Shown here: positions 1-5,610 of the stretch, piece after piece
Numbering within the stretch: position 1 is the first letter of the stretch
Layout: each line of letters starts with the position of its first letter
Assembly (NCBI GenBank): GCA_900552875.1
Contig: USCS01000108.1
Coordinates: 1-5,610 of the forward strand
From: an uncultured Collinsella sp.
Lineage (GTDB): Bacteria > Actinomycetota > Coriobacteriia > Coriobacteriales > Coriobacteriaceae
Direction of reading: 5' to 3'
DNA length: 5,610 nucleotides
Translations under genes and position numbers: made by a program
The notes under the pieces: generated by a model
Told to the model about the DNA's origin: nothing
The model's input: the letters and a program-made list of their open reading frames with translations, nothing else
Databases searched by the model: none

Positions 1-333
1 CACGCGACGGCGGTAGAAGATATCGAATAACACGTCCCAGTCCGGATTGGAGAGCGACACCAGACGGCGTAACGCCTCGCGCTCACGGTCGTTAAAACTG
101 GCTTCATGTTGCTCGCCCGAAAGCCGCAGGGCATCGTCCAGGAACACCTCGTGCACATCGACCACGTTGCCGGGCAGCTCGTAGACAAACTTGCCGCGGT
201 CGGCAGCATGTGCGCCGATCACCCATAGCACAAACTCATGCTCGGGCATAGCCTGGATATAGCCATGCATCCAAGTGGACACACCGCCGTGTACATAGGG
301 GTAGCAACCCTCGAGTACCAAGCAGATTCTCAT
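1..333 (-). CDS. pelF: PelF-like glycosyltransferase, N-terminal 111 residues (runs off the window edge)
   Basis: The visible part is the N-terminal Rossmann half of a GT4-type glycosyltransferase. It begins MRICLVLEGCYPYVHGGVST, and the LEGxYPYVxGGVSxW pattern (residues 7-21) is the glycine-rich donor-side loop typical of PelF. PelF is the cytosolic, UDP-sugar-using polymerase of Pel polysaccharide and works with the membrane protein PelG. The ATG at 333 overlaps the pelA stop by 4 bases (ATGA, 330-333). A strong Shine-Dalgarno AAGGAGG (350-344 on the minus strand) sits 10 bases upstream, which settles the start. Residues 34-60 (FVLWVIGA to GNVVDV) fit the second strand and the early core of the domain. 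The gene is open to base 1. PelF proteins are usually about 500 residues, so roughly four fifths lies outside, including the nucleotide-binding C-terminal half. The family call is firm; activity cannot be judged from this part. Confidence 0.92.
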   Translation of the reverse strand, partial: MRICLVLEGCYPYVHGGVSTWMHGYIQAMPEHEFVLWVIGAHAADRGKFVYELPGNVVDVHEVFLDDALRLSGEQHEASFNDREREALRRLVSLSNPDWDVLFDIFYRRRV

Positions 334-2210
334 TTGTCGCCACCCTCCTTGCGCGCAATGGTCACCGTCTTATCATTTGCCTTGAGCAGATACAGATTGC
401 CCGTAAGGTGCGTCAGTTCGCCACCCGTCACCGCACCCGGCTCGCCATTATTGGCGCGGAGCATGAGCCACGCCTCGTCGTGGAAATTGCCCAGGTTGAG
501 CGTCCAGGCATCCGCGCTGGTATCCACGCTCACCGTCACGGACGAAAAACGCTGGATGGCACCGGAGCACTCCGACGCCGTCTGGTGCCGCAGGTCGGGC
601 GCGGATTTGGTAAGCCACTCCAGGAAGTCGACCAGGCCGCCCTTGTAGACCTCCCAGCCCTCCTTGGCTCCGCGATCGGGGTCCAAAAGGTCGTCCGGGT
701 GCATAAAGTGCGTGCTCACGTAGTGCATGTTGAGCTCGGACACGGCGGCCAGGCGCATATAGGAATCGTCGACCATGCCGCCCGAGACAATGCGCGGCTG
801 CTCCACAATGCCGTCGCTCGCCACGCCAAACTCCTGCACGTACGGCAGGTCGGTACCGTCCTCAAAGTACGTACTGGCAATAGTCTTAATGCGCGGAACG
901 TCGGTGCCGATGAGCTTGCGCGCTCGGGCCGAAAGGATATTCGACGGCGGCACGTAAACCGAGCCACGAGCGTTGGGCAGGACCTCGTCCTGAAACGCGA
1001 TAAGTTCGTTGAGCGAAGCGACGAGCGTCTCTTTGTTCTTCCAGGTCTTGTAGTCGTACAGTGTGCGATAGTCGGTATCCCAGAGCGCCAGCGGCTGATG
1101 GTTGTAGCCGTGGAAACCCAGCTCTCCGCCCATCTGCAGCAGCATGCCGCCAAAGTAGCGGAACTGCGTGGTATCGGCCTGGCGCGCGGGCTCGGTCTGG
1201 TTGACCGCGTCCTCGTAGTTTTCGATCATCACGCCGGTAAAGCGAACGCCATATTTTTGCGCGAGCTTTTGCAGATCGGGCCACCAGACCTTGGCATAAA
1301 AGTCGGCGATAGAAAGCCCGTAGTCGCGCTTGATATAGGTGCCGTCGCCCGAGGGCACGGGGCTGGGAAAGTCGTCCAGATAGAAGACGGCGCTGTTGAT
1401 GACGGGGTAGGCCGTGGCATCGCCCAGCAGGCTGATCGCCGCGGCGTAAAAACCGCGCATGACCTTGTCATAGATACCGATATTGCACACCACGGTGCGA
1501 CCGCTACCGCAGTCATTCGACCAAATGAGCGGGGCGCCCGCATCGCCGGTCTTAGCCCACACACGAGCCGTCTCGCGCAGCGAAACCGAAAGCGACGAAT
1601 CAAAGGGGTCCGAGAGCTCGTAGCGCTCTCCCCCGCCCAGCATAAAGTCCTCGCTCGGCACAATGCTTCCGGCTTTTACATAGTCATATCCGGCAGATTC
1701 AATGCCAAGCTTGGGAGCAATCACTTGCAGATAGCCCGAGTTATCCGGAGGCATGGCGAGCATAAGCGAACCGCCGGCACTCACCCAACTCATAATGTCG
1801 CTCAGGTGCGTACCGAGCCCATCGAGCGACGGCATGAGCAAAATCACGCGATCGTAGGAGGTCAGCGAGGGAATGGCATCTGCGCCGTCCAGGGCAAGGT
1901 CCACGTCACGGTGCGCGATCTTCATGTCGAGCAGAATCTGGTCGAACTGCTCCTTTACGTCCTCGACGCCAGCTTGATCGGAATCGGTAATGACCAGGCA
2001 CGTGGGCTTTTGGCCAAATATTGCCGAGGAGGCCGGCACCGCATCGTTGGCGGCAAGCATCCCCAGCTTATGCTGGCCCGCACTGTACTGTACGCCGGCG
2101 CGCTCCACCAGCAGTACGGCCGCCATGGCAATAAAGACCGCCCACACCACAAGCAGCCCCATCCAGCGAAAATGGCCCGCACGGTCGCGGATATGTTGGG
2201 CCACGCTCAT
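330..2210 (-). CDS. pelA: PelA-like membrane-anchored polysaccharide deacetylase (no hydrolase domain)
   Basis: Predicted to deacetylate Pel polysaccharide outside the membrane. Residues are numbered from the ATG at 2210 (626 aa). One N-terminal membrane helix (about 17-36, GLLVVWAVFIAMAAVLLV) acts as anchor. Residues about 70-260 form an alpha/beta region resembling a class I amidotransferase-like fold (CLVITDSD at 71-78, ILLMPSLDGL at 123-132, GGSLMLAMPPD at 146-156). About 270-532 is a CE4-like deacetylase: FYLDDFPSP with D279 and D280, GFHGYNH with metal-ligand-type H367 and H371, VYVPPSN at 418-424, and HYVSTHFMHPDD with H496, H501 and H504. The C-terminal 80 residues look beta-rich. Pseudomonas PelA (about 950 aa) also has an N-terminal glycoside hydrolase; it is missing here, as in the B. 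cereus deacetylase-only form. The ATG at 2210 overlaps the pelE stop (ATGA) and has AGGAGG just upstream. A longer reading from a TTG at 2234 has no Shine-Dalgarno and is less likely. The region may be annotated as DUF2194 elsewhere. Confidence 0.88.
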   Translation of the reverse strand: MSVAQHIRDRAGHFRWMGLLVVWAVFIAMAAVLLVERAGVQYSAGQHKLGMLAANDAVPASSAIFGQKPTCLVITDSDQAGVEDVKEQFDQILLDMKIAHRDVDLALDGADAIPSLTSYDRVILLMPSLDGLGTHLSDIMSWVSAGGSLMLAMPPDNSGYLQVIAPKLGIESAGYDYVKAGSIVPSEDFMLGGGERYELSDPFDSSLSVSLRETARVWAKTGDAGAPLIWSNDCGSGRTVVCNIGIYDKVMRGFYAAAISLLGDATAYPVINSAVFYLDDFPSPVPSGDGTYIKRDYGLSIADFYAKVWWPDLQKLAQKYGVRFTGVMIENYEDAVNQTEPARQADTTQFRYFGGMLLQMGGELGFHGYNHQPLALWDTDYRTLYDYKTWKNKETLVASLNELIAFQDEVLPNARGSVYVPPSNILSARARKLIGTDVPRIKTIASTYFEDGTDLPYVQEFGVASDGIVEQPRIVSGGMVDDSYMRLAAVSELNMHYVSTHFMHPDDLLDPDRGAKEGWEVYKGGLVDFLEWLTKSAPDLRHQTASECSGAIQRFSSVTVSVDTSADAWTLNLGNFHDEAWLMLRANNGEPGAVTGGELTHLTGNLYLLKANDKTVTIARKEGGDK

Positions 2211-3112
2211 CTGGCCTCCTCCCCGTCGCGCCAAAACGCCAACTGTTCGCGGTTGGCGGCACTCAAATACACATGTTGATTGTCGATCGCATCGATCACA
2301 CGGTGGACCTCGTCACCGTCGCGGCGCATCACGGCTAGGCGCAGGCAAAGCATCCAAACCTCCTGCTCCTCGGGCACGTCGAGCACCAGCTGGTCGGTCA
2401 CGGCCTGCGCCTCGTCGATCTGTCCGACATCGGCCAGCGCCGTCGCGTATCGAATGCGCAGCTCAAGGGTATCCTCGCGCTCGCAGCGACGCGCAAGCAG
2501 GCGCGCGTACTGTTGGCGCTGAATCTGAGCCACGCGCCCCTCGGCCAAGCCCGAGCCTAAGTATTCACCAAGAAAATCACAGTATTCGATGAGGTTTTGC
2601 GCGCTCGGGTCCGTCTTAAAGGCACGCTCCAGCTGCTGCAGTTTAAGGTCGGACTCCTTGGAGATCTGCGCCACCGCCGTCGCGGCATAGTGAGCCACCT
2701 CAACGTCGTCGTTAAGCTTAGCCGCCTGCAGCTGCGCCAGGTACGCGTTGGGCTCCTCGGTGAGCATGGAGAGCATTAGGCGGCGCCGTTCTGCCGGGTC
2801 GTTGACGATGAGCGCCTCCTCGAGCGGCACTACGCCTGCATCGGCATCACGTTCGTGCACTAGGATGCTGCGATGCAGGTCGTCGTTGAAGCGCAGCGAC
2901 TCCAGCGCAGACTCTTTCAGCCCCTCGCCAAACACCGCGCTGCGGACCGATAGCAGAACCACCAGCAACGGGCCCCACAGCGGCACCAGCACTATTACAG
3001 CCAGCATGTGCCCGCGCACCGGCAGCAGGCCCAACTTCATGAGCGTCCACAGCATCAGGCAAACCAGCGCATGAATCAGCAGCAAGACGGCAGCAACGAC
3101 AAGCGAGATCAA
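2207..3112 (-). CDS. pelE: PelE-like membrane protein with TPR-like helical region
   Basis: Predicted inner-membrane scaffold that joins the cyclic di-GMP receptor PelD to the PelF/PelG synthase. The 301 residues (Pseudomonas PelE is about 330) begin with two membrane helices, about 3-28 and 36-58. A short linker follows, then the segment PLEEALIVNDPAERRRLML (96-114), and NDDVEVAHYAATAVAQI (134-150), a block characteristic of PelE as I know the family. The rest, about 150-300, is alpha-helical with TPR-like pairs, for example LEYRI-type helices around 215-245 (LELRIRYATALADVGQIDEA) and 250-275. No catalytic residues are visible. The start is a TTG that overlaps the pelD stop (TTGA, 3109-3112). 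The next Met (residue 20) would cut into the first membrane helix, so TTG is preferred. Identity rests on both the sequence pattern and the position between pelD and pelA. Confidence 0.85.
   Translation of the reverse strand: MISLVVAAVLLLIHALVCLMLWTLMKLGLLPVRGHMLAVIVLVPLWGPLLVVLLSVRSAVFGEGLKESALESLRFNDDLHRSILVHERDADAGVVPLEEALIVNDPAERRRLMLSMLTEEPNAYLAQLQAAKLNDDVEVAHYAATAVAQISKESDLKLQQLERAFKTDPSAQNLIEYCDFLGEYLGSGLAEGRVAQIQRQQYARLLARRCEREDTLELRIRYATALADVGQIDEAQAVTDQLVLDVPEEQEVWMLCLRLAVMRRDGDEVHRVIDAIDNQHVYLSAANREQLAFWRDGEEAR
2215..2220 (-). promoter_or_regulatory. Ribosome binding site of pelA inside the pelE 3' end
   Basis: A perfect AGGAGG lies 4 bases upstream of the ATG at 2210, within the last codons of pelE. 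The alternative TTG start at 2234 has no purine-rich site upstream. This site therefore decides the pelA start and supports translation coupled to pelE termination. The 4-base spacing is short, but the flanking G run (2221-2224 on this strand) gives alternative pairings with the 16S tail. Confidence 0.75.
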
Positions 3113-5247
3113 GCGGCACCCCCCTCACCGTCACCGGTGTAAGAGATGTGCTGCAGCAGCGCCACGATGTCCTCGCCGTCAACGGGCTCCACCGCAATCT
3201 GCTTTGCGCTCAGGCGCTCGCGGATAATGGGCAGATCGCACGCCTTTGCCTGGCGCATAAGCAGGTAGAGCATGTCACCATCGACCAGGCCCGCCGCATC
3301 GCTCTCGCGGATTGCCGACCCAATTGCGCCCACCAGCTTGCCGACAGGCTCCATGCCCGGTACCACGCGCAGGAGCAAAAAGCTGCCCATCTTGCCATCT
3401 GCCAGCGCCTGCTCGGCCGCGAGCTCTTGGCCAAAGGCAGCCTGCTTGAGCACGCAAGTGCCGTCAACGCAGCGTTTATCCTGTGCCACCGCCTCATAGT
3501 CAAAGGCACGGCCCAGCGCGCTTTCGACCAGGCCGCACAAGATGCGGAACAGGTTTTGGTAATAGAGCGTCATTTGGTTCTGGGCCGCACAGCGCACAAA
3601 GATCAACACGGCGGGCGCCCCGTCACGCTCGATCGTGTATCCAAACATGGGAAGCCCCGGCGTCAGCTCGCGGTTCACCCACAGGCTCGAACGACCCCCG
3701 TCGCCTAAAAGGGGCGCAAGCTGCTCAAGCGTAAGCGAGCGTGCGGCATCTTCGGCAATCGCGGGACTTGCTGCCACCAGGCGTGCAAATGCTCCGCCAG
3801 AAACATGGTAGATCGTCACCGAATCGTTCTCGAGGATCTCGCCCAGAAGCTCGCAGCACTTGCGATAGATGTCGCGTGGGTTGAACACGTCAAGCTCCTG
3901 CGTCACGGCAAAGATCTTGCCAAAGCTGTCGTGGCGACCCACGATCTGGCGCCTGTACGCACGCTTGTCCTCGATCGCGTCGTGGTAGAGCTGCGTAAGA
4001 AACGTATTGCGGTTGCGCACGAGCTTGTTTTGATCGCGCTCCGCCCTAATGGCTTCGCTGTTGCGCAGCTGCACATAGCCGCACACGGCACCCACAACAA
4101 AGTACGCAATAAACGGCAGCCAGTTGGACGGCTCGTAGAACAGGCCCTGGAAGGTATAGCCGTACTGAGTAAAGTAGCTCGCAGCCAAACCCACCGACGC
4201 CAGCAGCGCCGCAACCAGGCCAAAGTCCAAGCCATACAGCGTGCCAATCAGCACCACGTAGAGCAGGCGATAATCGAGCACGTTGAGCTGGGTCGATTGG
4301 GAGAACAGGTGCTCCAGCACCTCGAACAGGGCCCAGGCAACGCCCGTCTCCAGGCATTTAATAGGCAGCGTGCGCATTTGGATGCGGTCGATGGCGGCGC
4401 GCAAGGGGTTGACCTTCTTTGCGCGGCCAGCATCCCAACGCGCTTGAATGGTCGAAAGATCGCGCAGCAAGTCGTAACACTGAAACCAGCCATAACGTAC
4501 GCGAACGACGTCACTGACGGGCAGGGCGAAGCCGGCAGAATCGCCATAGGCAACTGAAAGCCCTGGGAACAGCGCCTCGAGGGCGTCGCCCACCTCACCC
4601 ACCGTGTGATGGAAGGTATCGGCTACGTCGAGCGTCTCAAAGTTACCATCCCAGCTGTCGAAGATACGGCGTACCAGCACCGAAAGCTCCTCGGCACACA
4701 GCAGCGGAAACGCCGCATCCTGCGCGCCCTGCAAAGCGGCCGATCCGGTTGAGCATGCGTCGAACAGCGGCACCAAAAACGGGTCCTCCAGCGCGGCAGA
4801 CGCGGTATACAGGAACGGCACGCGCAGGATCTTGGTCTGAACACCCTCGCGAGCAGCGTAGTAGTGGCAAAGGTCGTTTGCCGCGCGGGCGATAATGCCC
4901 TTGCCCGTTCGCCCCGCAGCATCGGCGGCACCCTCGGCACCCGCGGGCCCCGCTACATACAGCAGTTGGACCCGGCGACCCGCGCACGCACGAAAGACCG
5001 AGCGCAGCGTCTCGATATCGCCCACGGTATCGGTATGCGGGGTAAGGTAATTGGATAGGTAGACCACGCGGTCGAACTCGTAGGCCTGATCCAGGTGTTG
5101 CAGAAGCTCTTTCCACGAGGCATGGGGCGATGACTCGTCGCGGCGCGCTTCCGCGGCAGCGACGACCTGGACATGGTCCCCGGGGAACGCCTTGGCACAA
5201 AAGTCATCGTCAACATATGCGGTGTTGCCAACAACCAGCACCTCCAT
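3109..5247 (-). CDS. pelD: PelD-like cyclic di-GMP receptor with an N-terminal SDR/epimerase-like domain
   Basis: Predicted membrane receptor that activates Pel synthesis when it binds cyclic di-GMP. Domains of the 712 residues: (1) about 1-250, extended SDR-like Rossmann fold (MEVLVVGNTA at 1-10, DRVVYLSNYL at 59-68, VQLLYVAG at 93-100, KILRVPFLY at 139-147, plus a typical C-terminal half); (2) four membrane helices, about 294-315, 325-340, 341-359 and 376-394; (3) a charged, probably coiled-coil linker, about 395-440; (4) a GAF domain, about 440-580; (5) a degenerate GGDEF domain, about 595-705. In the last, VDGDM (655-659) replaces GGDEF, so it should not make cyclic di-GMP. The inhibitory-site motif RESD (R647, D650) is kept at the correct distance. 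Domains 2-5 match Pseudomonas PelD (about 455 aa) in order and length; the SDR part is extra. The SDR glycine motif is degraded (G7, A10, D13). The catalytic pair aligns to G117 and R121, so it is probably not an active dehydrogenase or epimerase. The ATG at 5247 has GGAGG 8 bases upstream. First gene of the operon. Confidence 0.88.
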   Translation of the reverse strand: MEVLVVGNTAYVDDDFCAKAFPGDHVQVVAAAEARRDESSPHASWKELLQHLDQAYEFDRVVYLSNYLTPHTDTVGDIETLRSVFRACAGRRVQLLYVAGPAGAEGAADAAGRTGKGIIARAANDLCHYYAAREGVQTKILRVPFLYTASAALEDPFLVPLFDACSTGSAALQGAQDAAFPLLCAEELSVLVRRIFDSWDGNFETLDVADTFHHTVGEVGDALEALFPGLSVAYGDSAGFALPVSDVVRVRYGWFQCYDLLRDLSTIQARWDAGRAKKVNPLRAAIDRIQMRTLPIKCLETGVAWALFEVLEHLFSQSTQLNVLDYRLLYVVLIGTLYGLDFGLVAALLASVGLAASYFTQYGYTFQGLFYEPSNWLPFIAYFVVGAVCGYVQLRNSEAIRAERDQNKLVRNRNTFLTQLYHDAIEDKRAYRRQIVGRHDSFGKIFAVTQELDVFNPRDIYRKCCELLGEILENDSVTIYHVSGGAFARLVAASPAIAEDAARSLTLEQLAPLLGDGGRSSLWVNRELTPGLPMFGYTIERDGAPAVLIFVRCAAQNQMTLYYQNLFRILCGLVESALGRAFDYEAVAQDKRCVDGTCVLKQAAFGQELAAEQALADGKMGSFLLLRVVPGMEPVGKLVGAIGSAIRESDAAGLVDGDMLYLLMRQAKACDLPIIRERLSAKQIAVEPVDGEDIVALLQHISYTGDGEGGAA
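3119..3126 (-). promoter_or_regulatory. Ribosome binding site of pelE, G-rich, serving a TTG start
   Basis: GAGGGGGG lies 6 bases upstream of the TTG at 3112, inside the last codons of pelD. It is a G-run rather than the clean AGGAGG seen for pelA and pelF. Together with TTG it suggests that pelE is translated mainly by ribosomes finishing pelD at the overlapping TGA, rather than by independent initiation. Confidence 0.55.
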
Positions 5248-5272
5248 GGCGCACCCCTCCCCTAAAAACCAC

Positions 5273-5310
5273 TTTTGTCATAGTCAAACATGCGTATTGT
5301 ACGCTGTCAA
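5273..5310 (-). promoter_or_regulatory. Candidate promoter of the pel operon
   Basis: A perfect TTGACA (-35 type) lies at 5310-5305 on the minus strand. The best downstream -10 for it is weak (GACTAT at 5285-5280, spacing 19). A much better -10 hexamer, TACAAT (5301-5296), lies only 3 bases after TTGACA, so it cannot use that element and has no good -35 at 16-18 bases. Either reading puts the transcript start about 25-45 bases before the pelD ATG. The region is clearly promoter-like; the exact start is not settled. Confidence 0.45.
5292..5304. repeat. Short perfect palindrome GCGTA-N3-TACGC over the promoter, possible operator
   Basis: The arms GCGTA (5292-5296) and TACGC (5300-5304) are perfect inverted repeats around three bases. 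The palindrome directly abuts the TTGACA hexamer and contains the TACAAT hexamer, the place where a repressor would block polymerase. A 13-base palindrome can arise by chance, so the operator role is inference. Confidence 0.35.
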
Positions 5311-5353
5311 CGCGAGCTGGAGCGCCTTTAAGGCTGTTTTAAGAACTTTTTTA

Positions 5354-5477
5354 GAGGATGTGGGGACATCGAGAGTGCTAAATGAGCACCCAATCCGGAA
5401 GTGCGGTGAAAAACCGAGAACGGTCGACCAGACCCCTGTTTTAGACATCCGAGACCTGCACTGATAATTGTTCTCGG
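5354..5477. repeat. Inverted-repeat-rich non-coding element upstream of pel
   Basis: Four perfect inverted repeats follow one another: GATGT-GGGG-ACATC (5357-5370), GTGCT-AAATG-AGCAC (5375-5389), CGGT-GAAAA-ACCG (5404-5416), and CCGAGAAC (5414-5421) with GTTCTCGG (5470-5477). There is also a direct repeat: GACATC followed by GAGA near 5366 recurs as GACATCCGAGA near 5444. No convincing gene covers the stretch. The density of stems suggests a structured RNA or a mobile or dispersed intergenic repeat rather than random spacer. I cannot test whether it recurs in the genome. Confidence 0.45.
5409..5477 (-). terminator. Terminator- or attenuator-like stem followed by five U, oriented toward pel
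   Basis: Read on the minus strand, CCGAGAAC (5477-5470) pairs perfectly with GTTCTCGG (5421-5414). The stem can extend inward by two G-U pairs and one A-U pair, to 11 pairs in all, and is followed at once by TTTTT (5413-5409). The same 5' arm can instead pair six bases with TCTCGG at 5454-5449, which would dismantle the long stem. The loop of the long stem is large (about 42 bases), so it is not a textbook intrinsic terminator. It could end an upstream minus-strand transcript or act as a conditional attenuator for pel. Confidence 0.35.
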
Positions 5478-5610
5478 GGGAAGCGGGCACTGCGGGGCGC
5501 GGCAACGGCGCGCGATTTCCGCGTCGCAGCGCTACCCTGATGCTGAATGCCGGGACGATGACCCACTGACCTGCTGACGCCTCTTCGGCCGTCCTCAAAT
5601 CCGACCTGTC
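5478..5610. other. GC-rich stretch with no supportable gene
   Basis: All plus-strand frames close within this stretch. Two minus-strand frames stay open from the window edge, one as far as about 5284 and one to a TAA near 5440, but neither translation shows a recognisable family pattern. Either could be the tail of a gene beginning beyond base 5610. No tRNA, rRNA or clear promoter was seen. Confidence 0.4.

Noticed and set aside
2211..2234. Longer pelA from a TTG at 2234 (634 residues)
   Set aside because: There is no Shine-Dalgarno before the TTG, whereas the ATG at 2210 has a perfect AGGAGG and forms an ATGA overlap with the pelE stop.
408..2279. Very long plus-strand open frame (about 620 codons) antisense to pelA
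   Set aside because: It mirrors the codon structure of pelA in a high-GC gene. Its translation is rich in Arg, His, Ala and Val with no recognisable domain. The minus-strand frame carries clear deacetylase motifs and operon-type overlaps.
3805..4557. 250-codon plus-strand open frame antisense to pelD
   Set aside because: It lies wholly inside pelD, its composition is that of a reverse-frame shadow, and no family pattern is visible.
5321..5352. GCCTTTAAGGC palindrome followed by T runs, read as a plus-strand terminator
   Set aside because: Only three base pairs remain once a realistic loop is allowed, the T run is interrupted, and no plus-strand gene ends here.
5284..5598. 104-codon minus-strand open frame upstream of pelD
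   Set aside because: Its 3' end runs through the likely pel promoter and the inverted-repeat cluster, it shows no family pattern, and no good ribosome site precedes its TTG start. It could be the tail of a gene from beyond the window, but I cannot support that.
5248..5610. Cyclic di-GMP (GEMM) riboswitch or T-box leader
   Set aside because: I looked for the conserved GEMM core and the T-box sequence in the minus-strand leader and found neither.
1..5610. CRISPR array, insertion sequence, tRNA or rRNA
   Set aside because: No spaced identical repeats, transposase-like frame with terminal inverted repeats, or RNA gene pattern was seen on either strand.

Overview
The window carries the first part of a Gram-positive-type Pel exopolysaccharide operon. 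It lies entirely on the minus strand and reads from about 5300 down to base 1. In order of transcription it holds pelD (5247-3109), pelE (3112-2207), pelA (2210-330) and the first 111 codons of pelF (333 to the window edge at 1). This is the order of the pelDEA(DA)FG locus known from Bacillus cereus and noted in clostridia, streptococci and actinobacteria. The outer-membrane genes pelB and pelC of Pseudomonas are absent, as expected for a cell without an outer membrane. PelG and the rest of PelF should lie just beyond base 1.

Host: high G+C (roughly 60% by eye), strong AGGAGG-type Shine-Dalgarno sites, a TTG start and a Gram-positive Pel layout suggest an actinobacterium. A Coriobacteriia member such as Collinsella or a relative is my best guess, but nothing in the window proves it.

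How the genes work together: PelD is a membrane protein with a GAF domain and a degenerate GGDEF domain. It keeps the RxxD inhibitory-site motif that binds cyclic di-GMP in known PelD proteins, so it should be the post-translational switch. PelE (two membrane helices plus a helical TPR-like region) should couple PelD to the synthase. PelF is the cytosolic glycosyltransferase that would polymerise the sugar, and the unseen PelG would be the membrane partner for export. PelA is membrane-anchored, carries a CE4-like deacetylase domain and would partly deacetylate the exported polymer. Every gene junction is a 4-base start/stop overlap (TTGA, ATGA, ATGA), so the genes are tightly coupled in translation.

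The most unusual protein feature is an extra ~250-residue domain at the N-terminus of PelD. It looks like an extended short-chain dehydrogenase/epimerase (SDR) fold whose nucleotide-binding glycines and catalytic Tyr/Lys are degraded. The most unusual non-coding feature is the ~240-base region between pelD and about 5480. It holds a candidate promoter with a palindrome, and upstream of that a run of short perfect inverted repeats. One of these is a terminator-like stem followed by five U in the direction of pel, with a competing alternative pairing. Bases 5478-5610 hold no gene I can support.
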